Assembly: GCA_905236935.1 (NCBI GenBank)
Contig: CAJOQL010000050.1
Location: forward strand, 1 to 64,000
Origin: an uncultured Bacilli bacterium
GTDB lineage: Bacteria; Bacillota_I; Bacilli_A; RF39; UBA660
Direction of reading: 5' to 3'
Length of the DNA stretch: 64,000 nt
The notes under the pieces were generated by a model. The model was not told where the DNA came from. It saw only the letters and a list, made by a program, of their open reading frames with translations, and searched no databases. This document shows, in pieces, positions 8,592-18,993 of the stretch (its first letter is position 1; each line of letters begins with the position of its first letter). Made by a program: the position numbers and the translations under genes.

Positions 8592-8945
8592 CTATTTCTT
8601 TAAAGTTGTAACTATTACTCCTATAATAATTATTATAACACCTACTATTTGAGATGTCGATATTCCCTCTTTTACTATGAATGCTGATGATAACATAACT
8701 AAAACAAACATTATAGCAGTCAAAATAGGATAGATATAGCTTAAATTAAACTTAGATATAACAACAGTATACAATAAAAATGAAATTACATATGATAAAA
8801 AACCAACTAATAACTTCCAATTAAAAGTCATTTCTAATAATTCTTTAGAAAAACCTATTTTAGTACCATCAGCACCTAATTTAATTAAAACTAATCCTGC
8901 AACAGAAAAAAGTAAATATAATATTATATAAATAATCTTCATCAT
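8592..8945 (-). CDS. Four-helix EamA/SMR-like membrane protein
   Basis: This 117-residue protein has four hydrophobic segments and almost nothing else, as in small multidrug resistance and ArnE/ArnF-like proteins. In sugar loci such proteins are usually proposed to flip undecaprenyl-linked monosaccharides. No family-specific glutamate in the first helix is evident, which argues against a drug pump. A strong ribosome site (AAGGAGG) sits 7 bases before the first ATG. It overlaps the large membrane protein gene by 4 bases. Confidence 0.65.
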   Translation of the reverse strand: MMKIIYIILYLLFSVAGLVLIKLGADGTKIGFSKELLEMTFNWKLLVGFLSYVISFLLYTVVISKFNLSYIYPILTAIMFVLVMLSSAFIVKEGISTSQIVGVIIIIIGVIVTTLKK

Positions 8946-11398
8946 TTTTTTGCCTCCTTAATAGCCACCAATGATAACAATAACATAAATATAAATGACA
9001 TATTTAAATAATAAACATACCTTACACTAGGATGATTTAATACTAAAAACCATGATAATGTATTACCTATTATTGGTGTCATTCCTAATATAAATAACGG
9101 CTTTTTCTTAAAAATAAGATAGAAAAATAGTATTAAATAACCTATAAAGAATACTCCTGATTTCCAGCATATTTGAGATAATATTAAATTTTTATAAGTT
9201 GTATATTCTGAAATTATTCTTATAACTTTAACTAGCATATTATTAGCAACATACCCATAATCAGAAGATGACGCCATATCTCCAAACATTTCTTTTGCAA
9301 ACTCTGGATTAGTTAACGTATATATTCCATCATAATAAGTAGATATATCATTATATCGATTAGAGTATGAAGCATCCAGCATTATAGCCATACTATCATA
9401 TCTATCTCTAATAAACACATCTGGATTTTTAATTATATTTTTAAGATAAATAGGTAATACTTTTGTAATTTTATAATTATTTACAGTTTCAAACCATTTA
9501 TCAACTGAATTATCACCACTATAGAATAAATAATCTATATTAGTTGGACGATAATAGTTTTTAAAATGCTCTACATTCCCAATAGGTTTAATTAGTTCAT
9601 ATGCATCATCTGATAACTCTTTATCATAGTATAATGTTGCTGCGAAATTTCTAACAATACTATTATAAACACTTCCACCTAAAGATTGATGTTTAACATC
9701 ATAAACATTATATAATAAGTTAACTCCTATTGTAGAAATTAAAATTGATGAACATATCATAATAAGTAAATCTTTATTTTTTCTAACTATTGATAATATA
9801 AATAGCAATATAGATACAAGTAAAAATGGTGCAAGTCCATTATGTCTAAATTCTTTTGTAAACACAAATGCTACAATAAATAGTATTATATCCATAAAAT
9901 TATAGATATCCATATCATCTTTAATAACAATTCTAAAAACATAATAAGATAATAATGTTAATGATATAGAATATATAATATCTTTCCAAACTGTTGTACT
10001 TATTAATCCAATATTTGGAATTAATGGAATAATAATAGATAGTATAATTAATAATTTCTTATTTAGACCTTTTCTTCCTAAATAATTAAATATTTTACTT
10101 AACATTAATGCAAAAAACAAATCTTGAAAAATAATATATGAAAAAACATTTCCAGTAAGTTTAACTAACATTCCCAAGATAATTGTCATTATTGCAGGAT
10201 GAGCATCTGAAATAGTTCCTCTTAAAGCATCATACAACTGCGAAATAGAATCTGAAGAAAGATTACCTGGATAAAACGCTATAGCTAATATTAATAACGA
10301 ACAAAAACTTATTATAAAATAAATATAATTAGTCTTAACAACCATCCCATTTTTATTAATAAATTTTTCCTGTATATAGTCAAATAAATATAAGATGCTA
10401 AACAAAATACCAAATATAATAATAAATGTATGCATAAACAAAATTATTGTAGATAAACTAAATTCAAATGGTATAATAGCACTATTTAAAAATAGAAAAG
10501 AACCAAATGATAAAAAATTAATACAAAATGTTATTATAAATAATAGTATTTTTTCTAATTTACTAAATAAGTTAAATAATTTATATCCATGATTTATGAA
10601 AATATATGCGCAGCTCATATATACAGCACATAAAATCATAGCCATAATCTTATCTTGCATAGTCAAATATAAAACATTAGAAATAATCATAGCCATAATA
10701 ATTGTATTAGTTAATTTAAAATCATATAATGATAAAATATATAGTAATATAGTCAAAGTTAATATAAGTAATATAATTTTAAATATAATTATATTACTTA
10801 TTGAAAATGACGATGAAGTTATAATATTAATACTTTTTGAACTAGAATCTTTAGAATATAAATCAATATATTCACTTTCAGTATCAGTTGCTATATTAAC
10901 AGCAGAAGAATAATTATGACTTACAAATAATAAATTAATACTAGTATTAAATTTTGGATTAATAACTAATGGGGAATTATTAACTCCAATATAAACCCAA
11001 CAATCATCTTTATATACCCATTCAGCTGATTGAACAATGTCAATATTAGAATTTAAACTATTTAATTTACAAACCCACACCTCATTAGTTAAATTATTAA
11101 TTTGACTTTTATCAGGAGTTAACGAAATAAAACTATTTTGATAAAATAACCTATCAGAATGAGCAAAAACTAAAAGAAAGGATATTATAAAAAATACAAT
11201 AGCTCTTTTAAAATGAAAATTATTATTTAATAATTTACTATTTACCACTTTAAATACTAAATAATAAATGGTAATAAAAACTGGAAAGAAATAATACTTA
11301 GACATACCAAGATTTACTACAATAAATAAAACAAATAATAATGTAATTAAAGCTGAAATAGTATAATTCAATAAATCTTTTTTTGTATACTTTTTCAT
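8942..11398 (-). CDS. Large polytopic membrane protein, GT-C-like
   Basis: The 818 residues contain a dozen or more hydrophobic spans, interrupted by an exported-looking segment at about residues 85-190 and a long soluble loop near 590-720. The central FYPGNLSSDSISQL and TTVWKDIIYS motifs resemble the DUF6020-type large membrane proteins found in Firmicute polysaccharide loci, which look like GT-C glycosyltransferases or polymer-modifying enzymes. The catalytic residue is not obvious: the Asp in SSDSISQL after the first spans is the best candidate. Probable role: transfer of a lipid-linked sugar onto the polymer outside the membrane, perhaps working with the adjacent four-helix protein. Confidence 0.6.
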   Translation of the reverse strand: MKKYTKKDLLNYTISALITLLFVLFIVVNLGMSKYYFFPVFITIYYLVFKVVNSKLLNNNFHFKRAIVFFIISFLLVFAHSDRLFYQNSFISLTPDKSQINNLTNEVWVCKLNSLNSNIDIVQSAEWVYKDDCWVYIGVNNSPLVINPKFNTSINLLFVSHNYSSAVNIATDTESEYIDLYSKDSSSKSINIITSSSFSISNIIIFKIILLILTLTILLYILSLYDFKLTNTIIMAMIISNVLYLTMQDKIMAMILCAVYMSCAYIFINHGYKLFNLFSKLEKILLFIITFCINFLSFGSFLFLNSAIIPFEFSLSTIILFMHTFIIIFGILFSILYLFDYIQEKFINKNGMVVKTNYIYFIISFCSLLILAIAFYPGNLSSDSISQLYDALRGTISDAHPAIMTIILGMLVKLTGNVFSYIIFQDLFFALMLSKIFNYLGRKGLNKKLLIILSIIIPLIPNIGLISTTVWKDIIYSISLTLLSYYVFRIVIKDDMDIYNFMDIILFIVAFVFTKEFRHNGLAPFLLVSILLFILSIVRKNKDLLIMICSSILISTIGVNLLYNVYDVKHQSLGGSVYNSIVRNFAATLYYDKELSDDAYELIKPIGNVEHFKNYYRPTNIDYLFYSGDNSVDKWFETVNNYKITKVLPIYLKNIIKNPDVFIRDRYDSMAIMLDASYSNRYNDISTYYDGIYTLTNPEFAKEMFGDMASSSDYGYVANNMLVKVIRIISEYTTYKNLILSQICWKSGVFFIGYLILFFYLIFKKKPLFILGMTPIIGNTLSWFLVLNHPSVRYVYYLNMSFIFMLLLSLVAIKEAKK

Positions 11399-13392
11399 AG
11401 TTGTTTCCTTTCTTCAATCGATTTTTGAAAAAATTTATCAAATTCTTCAGTTTTCTTTTCCCATGACCACTCTTTTATTCTTTTTAAATTTTCTTTACTT
11501 AATTTTGAAATATCGTTTTTATTATTTAATAGTTTAATTATTTTTTCTTTTAAACATTCTTTTGTTCTTTCTTCTAGTATATATTCTTTTTGCTTATTTC
11601 CTAAAGCATCAGGTACAATTCCAACATTAGTACTTATTACTATAGTACCAGTTGCCATAGCCTCTAAAACAGGATTAGGTGTTCCTTCCGCTTTTGATGC
11701 ACATATTAATACGTCTATACTATTATAATAATCGTTCATTTTATCAAATGGTATTTGCTTTATTTGTTTATCAGCAAAATCCCAATCTATTGGATAACCA
11801 TCACTTTTTAATTCTTCAAGAGCTGGTTTAATAATAGTACTAAAGCCTTTAAAATCTTCTGCTTTTTCATTCCAAGCACTATTACCTACCCATCCAAATA
11901 CAATATTTCGATTAGATATATCATTATACTTATTATTTGTAGAATAAAAATTTGCTAAATCCACTCCATCAGTAATAACACATGTAGGCTTAGGTATATC
12001 TTTAATTTTCATATAAATATTTAATAATATATTTGATGAAACTGTATATCTATCAGTAAATGATAATATTTTCTTTGTTTGATCTAAATCATCATCTAAA
12101 AATAAATGATCATATACGCTAGTTGTAATATTTATTTTCTTAATAATATTTTCAAAGAAATAATCATAACTAACTCCATATATATCTTGAAATACTTTAT
12201 TATCAATTTTTTCAATCCAATGTAGGTGTCCTCTCCAAAAGAAATGAACTAAATCAAAATTCTTAAGATAAAATAATAATAAATATATATTATTAACATT
12301 ATCCATTACAATTATTTCAATATCATATTTATAAGATAAATGATTTTTAATCTGATTACTTATATTATAAAAACACCAATCATATGCATCTACCACTAAG
12401 GCTAGCTTTGGTTTATCTAAAGAAGTCTTTACAATAGCTTTTTCTTTTTCATCAGTAATAGTTAAATCTTTTTGTCTTTGTTCTAACCACATTGCAGTAT
12501 TTTTGTTCCAAACTTTATAACCCCACTTACTTTCAAAATGCATAGCCGAATTATAAATTGTTGTTGAAGAAAATCTATTTTTCTCGTATTCAATACTTGC
12601 TTTATTTTTATCAATAATATGATTGTGTATCAAACATTTACCAGTTGCATTTCCAATTTTATAACCTTCTTGAAATAGCTTTAATGAAAAATCTATATCC
12701 TCAAAACCAATAAAATATCCTTCATCATATTTACCAAGTTTAATAAAAGTTTCTTTTTTAAAAACAGAAGTTCCACCAGCAAAAAAAGTTGCAAGAGAAG
12801 GTTTTAAGTCACTAAAAGAATTAACATTTTCTTGTTTGTATAAAGATCCTCCCCCAATATGAATATTATTATCACTATCAACATCAAAATATAAATGTCC
12901 ACCATTTAAAAAGTAATTTTCACCTTTATCATCCATTAAAGGAACATTTAAAAAATGACATCCAAGTAACTTTATAGCATCATTAATTTGTGGTAAAGGA
13001 TTATCAACTAAATAAATATCATTATCTAAAGAAAATATCCATTTAGTATTAACATATTCTACTCCTCTATTTCTTCCACCAGCAACACCATAATTTTTAT
13101 CTAAAGAAATAATTCTATTTTTATATGGCATTTCACTAATACATTCTTGAACTTTTTTAAGTTCATCTTCAAGAGAATTATTATCAATTAGCAAAACTTC
13201 CCCCATAAAATTAGGAATAAAGTTCTTAATACTTTTTAATAAATCAATCGTATTTTTAGCTCTATTACAAGTTAAAATCATAATAGTTAGATTTTCCCCA
13301 TTTTCTCCAATACTATCATCAACTATTAATCTATGAAATACACTACTTCCATACAATAAATCATCTATTCCATATACTAAATTGTCTTTCAT
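11395..13392 (-). CDS. Two-domain glycosyltransferase: GT2 then GT4
   Basis: Residues of about 30-290 are a GT-A family 2 domain: LTIMILTCNRAKNT, a DxD-like SLDNDIY and the acceptor-side FIGFEDIDFSLK. Residues of about 330-650 are a GT-B family 4 domain with FGWVGNSAWN and the C-terminal SKAEGTPNPVLEAMATG. Two transferases in one chain suggest that two successive sugars are added without release. The full length of 665 fits two complete domains. The start overlaps the methyltransferase gene by 4 bases. Confidence 0.85.
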   Translation of the reverse strand: MKDNLVYGIDDLLYGSSVFHRLIVDDSIGENGENLTIMILTCNRAKNTIDLLKSIKNFIPNFMGEVLLIDNNSLEDELKKVQECISEMPYKNRIISLDKNYGVAGGRNRGVEYVNTKWIFSLDNDIYLVDNPLPQINDAIKLLGCHFLNVPLMDDKGENYFLNGGHLYFDVDSDNNIHIGGGSLYKQENVNSFSDLKPSLATFFAGGTSVFKKETFIKLGKYDEGYFIGFEDIDFSLKLFQEGYKIGNATGKCLIHNHIIDKNKASIEYEKNRFSSTTIYNSAMHFESKWGYKVWNKNTAMWLEQRQKDLTITDEKEKAIVKTSLDKPKLALVVDAYDWCFYNISNQIKNHLSYKYDIEIIVMDNVNNIYLLLFYLKNFDLVHFFWRGHLHWIEKIDNKVFQDIYGVSYDYFFENIIKKINITTSVYDHLFLDDDLDQTKKILSFTDRYTVSSNILLNIYMKIKDIPKPTCVITDGVDLANFYSTNNKYNDISNRNIVFGWVGNSAWNEKAEDFKGFSTIIKPALEELKSDGYPIDWDFADKQIKQIPFDKMNDYYNSIDVLICASKAEGTPNPVLEAMATGTIVISTNVGIVPDALGNKQKEYILEERTKECLKEKIIKLLNNKNDISKLSKENLKRIKEWSWEKKTEEFDKFFQKSIEERKQL

Positions 13393-14528
13393 TTTCTTTT
13401 CACCAACTTAGCTATTTTCCTAGTAATTTTATAACTTCTAGAATTAGTAATATATCCCATTTGCATTTTTAAAGTTTCAATTTTATCATAATAATCAAGA
13501 TTTTCTTTTTTTAATCTATCTATATCAATTTTTGCTCCATTTAATTCTTCCCATAAATATGAAGAATATGAATTAACTTCGTCTTTTTGATTTACTAGTA
13601 TTTTATTTAAAATTGATTCTCTTTCCAAATCTCTAGTTAACTTTTTTATTTCTAATTTCAAATCATCATTATAACTTCTTAGAATTTCATTATCACTTTT
13701 TAATTGCTCAATTGATTTTTCTAAATCTTGATTATATTTTTTTAATTGCTCATTATCTTTGCTAAGTAAATCTCTAGCATTTTTCCATTCAGTATACATA
13801 TGAGGATAAATACATGAGCTCTCACTTACAAAAGGAGCATTCCATAATCCAACATAATAATTGCATTCTTCTATATTTAATGCTTTTTCATTTTTAACTT
13901 TTCTACAAACTATATCATCAAAAGAATTAACAATATTCTTGTTTTTTAAATTAGAAAATTTACTATCATAGATAACATTAGCATAACCCATTAATTCTTT
14001 TCCGATTAAATATTTAACATTATTACCTAAGCATTTTTCAGCTACACCCCTAAAATCATCAAAAGAATATTTTCCTTGATGAAAAGGATTTTTTTCTTCA
14101 TCACTTGGATAATAATAATAATCATTTGGACAACTAACAATTATTATTGCATCTTTTTTTGCTACTCTTTTTATTTCTTCTAAATACTTATTTACATCTA
14201 AAATATGTTCAAAAGTTTCAAAAGAAACTATTAAATCAAAATAATTATCTTCAATATCCTTTAAATTAGTTGCATCTTGTTCCAAAAATTTCAAATTATC
14301 ATTTTTAAAATTCTTGTTAGCACTATCGATAGCTTCTTTTGAAATATCAATTCCTACAACTTCCTTAGCATCCCATGTTGAGATTAAATATGAACCATAT
14401 CCTTCTCCACAAGAAATATCTAAAACTTTTTTGTTTTTACAATATTCTTTTGAAATTAAATATCTATTTAAATGAATTGCAACTTCATTTTCAGAGTAAT
14501 CGCCATTCATATCTAATCTTTCTATCAT
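13389..14528 (-). CDS. SAM-dependent methyltransferase with coiled-coil tail
   Basis: Residues 1 to about 180 are a class I methyltransferase: VLDISCGEGYGSYLI binds SAM, VVGIDIS ends strand two, and DLIVSFETFEHI lies at the active-site side. Residues of about 245-355 are a heptad-rich coiled coil (LKKYNQDLEKSIEQLKSD), and the last residues are basic (KITRKIAKLVKRK). In ABC-exported O-antigen systems the WbdD family combines a chain-terminating methyltransferase or kinase with a coiled-coil ruler and membrane-binding tail. A similar cap-and-measure role is plausible here beside a TagGH-like exporter, but it is inference. Confidence 0.8.
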   Translation of the reverse strand: MIERLDMNGDYSENEVAIHLNRYLISKEYCKNKKVLDISCGEGYGSYLISTWDAKEVVGIDISKEAIDSANKNFKNDNLKFLEQDATNLKDIEDNYFDLIVSFETFEHILDVNKYLEEIKRVAKKDAIIIVSCPNDYYYYPSDEEKNPFHQGKYSFDDFRGVAEKCLGNNVKYLIGKELMGYANVIYDSKFSNLKNKNIVNSFDDIVCRKVKNEKALNIEECNYYVGLWNAPFVSESSCIYPHMYTEWKNARDLLSKDNEQLKKYNQDLEKSIEQLKSDNEILRSYNDDLKLEIKKLTRDLERESILNKILVNQKDEVNSYSSYLWEELNGAKIDIDRLKKENLDYYDKIETLKMQMGYITNSRSYKITRKIAKLVKRK

Positions 14529-14529
14529 A

Positions 14530-16341
14530 CTATCTACTGCCTTTCTTAATTGTTAAAAAATCTTTTACACTTTTTTCTGATAATTCATCATTTTCTTTTT
14601 TCCAAGAAGTATATAAATCTAAAATTTCTTTTTTATGATCTAAACAATATTTAACTTTATTGTATATTTCTACTGGATTATCAACTTCATTTACTACAAG
14701 ATACTTTTCTAATTCTGTTTCCTTCCAGTAATGATGATTATTACCTGTAATACATGGTACCCCTAATTCCAAGCTTTCAAGCGGCAAAAGTGGTTGACAC
14801 TCAGTAAAAGTCACATATAAATTAATATCATTTTGGCTTAATCTTTTAAGTAAATCATCCCTGCTTAAATTAGTATACGATCCCTTAATATTTGAATCTA
14901 ATAGTTTAGTTGTAATTACACTTTTATCACTCAATGGAATACAATCAATTTGAGCGCTTTCAAATAAGGTTGCCGCTGCTAATTGATTAAAAAAGTTTTT
15001 TACCCACCTATCACCAGAAGCATATAATCCAATTTTTAAACTTCCATCTTTATTTTTTTCTTTAGAAACATACTTATTTTTATCAATACGAATAGTATTA
15101 TGAATAAATTCTGTCCTAAAACCTTTCATAACAAAAAAATCATACATACTTTTCTTAACAAAACAAATACTACTTACAATATTAGAATAATACAATTTAA
15201 AAATATTTAAAAACATCTCCCAATCATATTGTTCACAATTAAGAGCAAAACTACCATGCCAAATAACTTTTATAACAATATTATCATTCTTTTCTTTTAT
15301 TTTACTAGCAAGTTTATCCCAACCTATAGAAAAAGCACTAAAAGCGACTAAATTTATTTTATTATCAACAATTAAATTTGCAATTTTTTCTATAAAATCA
15401 TCATTATATAATTCTACTAACCCACAAGTATTTTGAAATAACTCCTTTGTTGCAATAGAAGTTCCTAACCAATTTTTATTATAAAAAACTATATATTTTT
15501 CATTAACGTTTTCTATTTCCTTAGAAATTAACTGAAATAATTCCTCATCAGCCTTTTCTAATTCTTGTTTAGTTCTTTTCTTAATAAGTGGATATCTAAA
15601 AAAGTTAAATGTATTTCTAATTATTCCTTTACCAAATACCAAAAAGTTTAATAATCTATCTCCCCACTTTTGTCCATACTTTAATCTAAACTTAAATCTA
15701 TATTGTTGAGCCTTTGGAAGCCAGCTTCCAATATAATAATGAATTGACTTAGTATTGCTAGTAAAATTATTAACTGTTCCATCACTTCCAATAGGATAAA
15801 AATAATCTTGAGAAAAAATAGCAACATTACCATTTAAAATACTAGTTTTTCCAGTAAAATATTTTAAACCATAATTTTCTCTTAAGATACTAGTTAATAG
15901 TACTGGAATTGAAAATGAAAAAGCATTACTAAAATCAAAATTATGATTGCAATAATAATCCCATAACTTTTCCGTAATATCATGATGAGAGTTTTTGCAC
16001 CATATAATACCTGCTGCTACATTATAGTCAGATTCCCATCCAGAGAAAAAATCATATTCTAATAAATCATCAATATTTGATTTTAATATCATATCAGTAT
16101 CAAAATAGATACCGCCAAATTCTTTTAACGCATAAATTCTTGCTACATCACTTACAAATGCCCATTTTTTAGCATCATAAGCTTGTTTAGAAAACTTAGT
16201 TAAATTAACATCAAAATTTCTTTCATTCCATTCAATAATTTTAAAATCAGGTAAATATTTCTTCCAACTTCTAAGACACTTTTTTGCTAGTTTAGGTAAT
16301 GGTTTTCCGCCAAACCAACAATAATGAATAACTTTTTCCAT
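14530..16341 (-). CDS. GT32-like sugar transferase fused to GT4-like domain
   Basis: The N-terminal 230 residues match the capsular/OCH1-type GT32 family: IHYCWFGGKPLPKLAKK at the start and GGIYFDTDMIL carrying the DxD metal site. From about residue 285 a second GT-B-like domain follows, ending with a region (CQPLLPLESLELGVPCITG) resembling the donor site of family 4 enzymes. This gives another bifunctional transferase in the locus. The substrates are not readable. The start codon has few competitors, as the IHYCWFGG motif begins at residue 5. Confidence 0.8.
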   Translation of the reverse strand: MEKVIHYCWFGGKPLPKLAKKCLRSWKKYLPDFKIIEWNERNFDVNLTKFSKQAYDAKKWAFVSDVARIYALKEFGGIYFDTDMILKSNIDDLLEYDFFSGWESDYNVAAGIIWCKNSHHDITEKLWDYYCNHNFDFSNAFSFSIPVLLTSILRENYGLKYFTGKTSILNGNVAIFSQDYFYPIGSDGTVNNFTSNTKSIHYYIGSWLPKAQQYRFKFRLKYGQKWGDRLLNFLVFGKGIIRNTFNFFRYPLIKKRTKQELEKADEELFQLISKEIENVNEKYIVFYNKNWLGTSIATKELFQNTCGLVELYNDDFIEKIANLIVDNKINLVAFSAFSIGWDKLASKIKEKNDNIVIKVIWHGSFALNCEQYDWEMFLNIFKLYYSNIVSSICFVKKSMYDFFVMKGFRTEFIHNTIRIDKNKYVSKEKNKDGSLKIGLYASGDRWVKNFFNQLAAATLFESAQIDCIPLSDKSVITTKLLDSNIKGSYTNLSRDDLLKRLSQNDINLYVTFTECQPLLPLESLELGVPCITGNNHHYWKETELEKYLVVNEVDNPVEIYNKVKYCLDHKKEILDLYTSWKKENDELSEKSVKDFLTIKKGSR

Positions 16342-16346
16342 TACTA

Positions 16347-17423
16347 TTACTCCTCTATTATACTCTTTAAATGACTAATTCTTTTCTCGTTAATTATATC
16401 AAAATCAAGATTGTAATGTATATCTTTTTTAGATAATTTCGCAATTTTATTAGCTATATCTCTTTTATCTTTTTTCAAATATACTGAGTAATTTTTTATA
16501 TCAATTTCATTGTCACTAGTTAAAATAGTAGTTAATATAACTTTATCTAAAACTAAAGCCTCAGAATAAACAACAGGATTTCCCTCATAATTTGAAGTTA
16601 AAATTAATGCATCTGCCGCCTTTAAATAAGGATATGGATTAGTGAGTGCTCCTAAAGATTTAATACAATTATTAAGATTATTTTTCTTAATAAATTCATT
16701 AATATTATCTTTATAATCACCATCTCCGATAATTGTTAAATTAATATTATTATTATCCTTATAAGCAAGACAAAAACTATCTAATAATAAATCAATATTT
16801 TTAGAATCATTATCCAATCTCCCAATAAATAGTAAATTTACTTTTTCATTATCAAATAAATCATTTTTATTAACACCTGCAAGTTTTCTTATGTTTTTAT
16901 AATCTATTAAATTGTTAATAACCATTACTTTATTCACATTAGGATAAACATTAATAAAAGAATTTAAACTTTCATTAGATACAAAAATAATATTTTTAAA
17001 TTTTCCAATATTATGTTGATCAAAAAAATCCTTAAACTTTTTTTGATCATGATTAAAAACCTCATAATAATTACTATGAACATAATATGCCGAATTCTTA
17101 GAAGAAATTTGTGCGAGCCTTGAAGCCCATACTAAATAAGTAGCATAGTTACATGAAAAATCATATTTATTGTTATATTTAATCTTCCAACACAAACGAT
17201 TAAATCCATTAATTATTTTTCTAATAAAAACTATTTTTGAATTAGAAATAGGATACTTCTTTATTAATATGTTTTTATTTAAATCACTTAATAATTCACC
17301 AGTTATATTTTCTAAAACTAGCGTTACTTTATAATAATTTACTAATTCATTTAATAATACTATTAAAGACTTCTCCATACCGCCAATTGATAAATCTTTA
17401 CTAAAAATAATAATTTTTTTCAT
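16347..17423 (-). CDS. Family 4 glycosyltransferase
   Basis: This complete GT-B enzyme has 358 residues. Its N-terminal SIGGMEKSLIVLLNEL is a standard GT4 opening. The C-terminal half has LLFIGRLDNDSKNIDLLLDS and LTSNYEGNPVVYSEAL, in which Glu residues contact the donor sugar and phosphates. It probably extends the repeating unit in the cytoplasm before export by the ABC transporter encoded just upstream. Confidence 0.88.
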   Translation of the reverse strand: MKKIIIFSKDLSIGGMEKSLIVLLNELVNYYKVTLVLENITGELLSDLNKNILIKKYPISNSKIVFIRKIINGFNRLCWKIKYNNKYDFSCNYATYLVWASRLAQISSKNSAYYVHSNYYEVFNHDQKKFKDFFDQHNIGKFKNIIFVSNESLNSFINVYPNVNKVMVINNLIDYKNIRKLAGVNKNDLFDNEKVNLLFIGRLDNDSKNIDLLLDSFCLAYKDNNNINLTIIGDGDYKDNINEFIKKNNLNNCIKSLGALTNPYPYLKAADALILTSNYEGNPVVYSEALVLDKVILTTILTSDNEIDIKNYSVYLKKDKRDIANKIAKLSKKDIHYNLDFDIINEKRISHLKSIIEE

Positions 17424-17433
17424 TTATTAACCT

Positions 17434-18198
17434 CTACTTATTATTCATATATTCTAAATACTCATCGCACACTTTCTTATCCCCAATTTTTTTAATTTCT
17501 CCATGTTCAATCCAAACAACTCTATCACACATTTTTTTAATTTGTGCTACAGAATGTGAAACAAATAATACAGTTGTTCCTCCACCAATCATACTAAGCA
17601 TTTTAGCTTCACTTTTAGATTGAAAAGCAACATCTCCAACTGATAAAATTTCATCAACAATTAATATTTCTGGATCAACAACAGTTGCAATTGAAAATGC
17701 TAATCTAGCACTCATACCAGAAGAAAAATTTTGAACTGGTACATCTAAAAAATCTTTAAGTTCACTAAATTCAACAATTTCATCAAATTTTGATTCAATA
17801 AATTCTTTTGAATAACCCATAACAGCCGCATTTAAATAAATATTTTCCCTTGCTGTTAATTGTGGATCAAATCCAGCTCCAAGTTCTATCATTGGGCAAA
17901 TATTACCATAACTTTTTACAACACCTTTAGTAGGCTTCATTACACCTGCTACTACTTTTAGTAAAGTTGATTTTCCTGCACCATTTGATCCAATAAAACC
18001 TATTACTTCACCTTGTTTTACTTTCAAATTAATATCTTTTAAGGCCCAAAATTCATTTTTCTTCTTTTGCTTACGTTTTCCTATATCAACAAACCATTGC
18101 TTTAAAGAAAAACCTTTATCTATTCCTAAATTAAATCTCATAGAAACATTTTCTATGCTAATCATAATATTATTTTTAATATTTGTCTTCTTAGTCAT
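17434..18198 (-). CDS. Polysaccharide ABC exporter ATPase, TagH/RfbB-like
   Basis: This 254-residue nucleotide-binding subunit has Walker A GSNGAGKST, the shortened signature FSSGMSARLA, Walker B ILIVDEILSVGD and switch His in FVSHS. The signature and the EILSVGD form are typical of the TagH/Wzt/KpsT polysaccharide and teichoic-acid exporters. The C-terminal carbohydrate-binding domain of Wzt is absent, so substrate selection must lie elsewhere. It pairs with the permease encoded immediately upstream, and both would act on the lipid-linked polymer at the cytoplasmic membrane. Confidence 0.92.
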   Translation of the reverse strand: MTKKTNIKNNIMISIENVSMRFNLGIDKGFSLKQWFVDIGKRKQKKKNEFWALKDINLKVKQGEVIGFIGSNGAGKSTLLKVVAGVMKPTKGVVKSYGNICPMIELGAGFDPQLTARENIYLNAAVMGYSKEFIESKFDEIVEFSELKDFLDVPVQNFSSGMSARLAFSIATVVDPEILIVDEILSVGDVAFQSKSEAKMLSMIGGGTTVLFVSHSVAQIKKMCDRVVWIEHGEIKKIGDKKVCDEYLEYMNNK

Positions 18199-18207
18199 GA
18201 TATTCTC

Positions 18208-18993
18208 CTATACATAATATATAAACTTATCTTGATTCCTTTTAAAAACTATAGCACCTATTATAGCAACTATTAGTCCTGACATTGCACATCCAGCAAA
18301 TTGACCTAAAGTAGGCATACTATGGTATAAAATAATTGTTCTTGCAAAATTAATAATTTGATACATAGGGTTTAATTTCATTATGAATTGTAATGTTGGA
18401 TTAGATATTAATTTTATATCATACATAATAGGTGTCAAATAAGTCCAAATAGAAATAAGTATACCATAAATATAAAACATATCTCTTAAAAATACTGAAA
18501 TAGTTGATAAAATAAAACCCATTCCAAGTGTGAATAAAAATAAACAAACAAAACAATACGGAAGTAAGAAATGATACCAATTAAGTCCAGTACCAGTAGC
18601 TATAATAACTATATATAATGGTATTAATGAAAGTAAAAAATTAATTCCAACAAATAAAGCTTTTGATAATGGAAAGATATATTTAGGAATATAAACTTTA
18701 TTTAATAGACTAAAATTAGCAACTATACTACTCATTGCTAAATTTGAAGCTTCACTAAAATAATTAAATAAAGTAAGCCCACTCATTAAATATGCTAAGT
18801 AATTTACATCTGGCGTAGAATACTTAAAAACATTAGAAAAAACTACAGCCATTACGCCCATCATTAAAAGAGGATATAGTAAACTCCATACTATTCCTAA
18901 AACACTTCTTTTATATTTTACTTTAAAATCTCTAATTACTAATTGATTAAGTAAGAATCTATATTTTTTTAAACTTTCAATTATATTTTTCAT
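18208..18993 (-). CDS. Polysaccharide ABC exporter permease, TagG/RfbA-like
   Basis: This 261-residue protein has six predicted membrane segments and the ABC-2 polysaccharide-export pattern: the N-terminal amphipathic RDFKVKYKRSVLGIVWSLLYPL stretch, NPMYQIINFAR before the last helices, and a short basic C-terminus. It is the membrane partner of the adjacent ATPase. It overlaps the TagO-TagA-like fusion gene by 4 bases, so synthesis start and export are translationally coupled. Confidence 0.92.
   Translation of the reverse strand: MKNIIESLKKYRFLLNQLVIRDFKVKYKRSVLGIVWSLLYPLLMMGVMAVVFSNVFKYSTPDVNYLAYLMSGLTLFNYFSEASNLAMSSIVANFSLLNKVYIPKYIFPLSKALFVGINFLLSLIPLYIVIIATGTGLNWYHFLLPYCFVCLFLFTLGMGFILSTISVFLRDMFYIYGILISIWTYLTPIMYDIKLISNPTLQFIMKLNPMYQIINFARTIILYHSMPTLGQFAGCAMSGLIVAIIGAIVFKRNQDKFIYYV

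Noticed and set aside
8592..8945. Small multidrug resistance pump
   Set aside because: The four-helix shape fits, but the characteristic membrane glutamate is not evident and the sugar-locus context favours a lipid-carrier flippase-type role.
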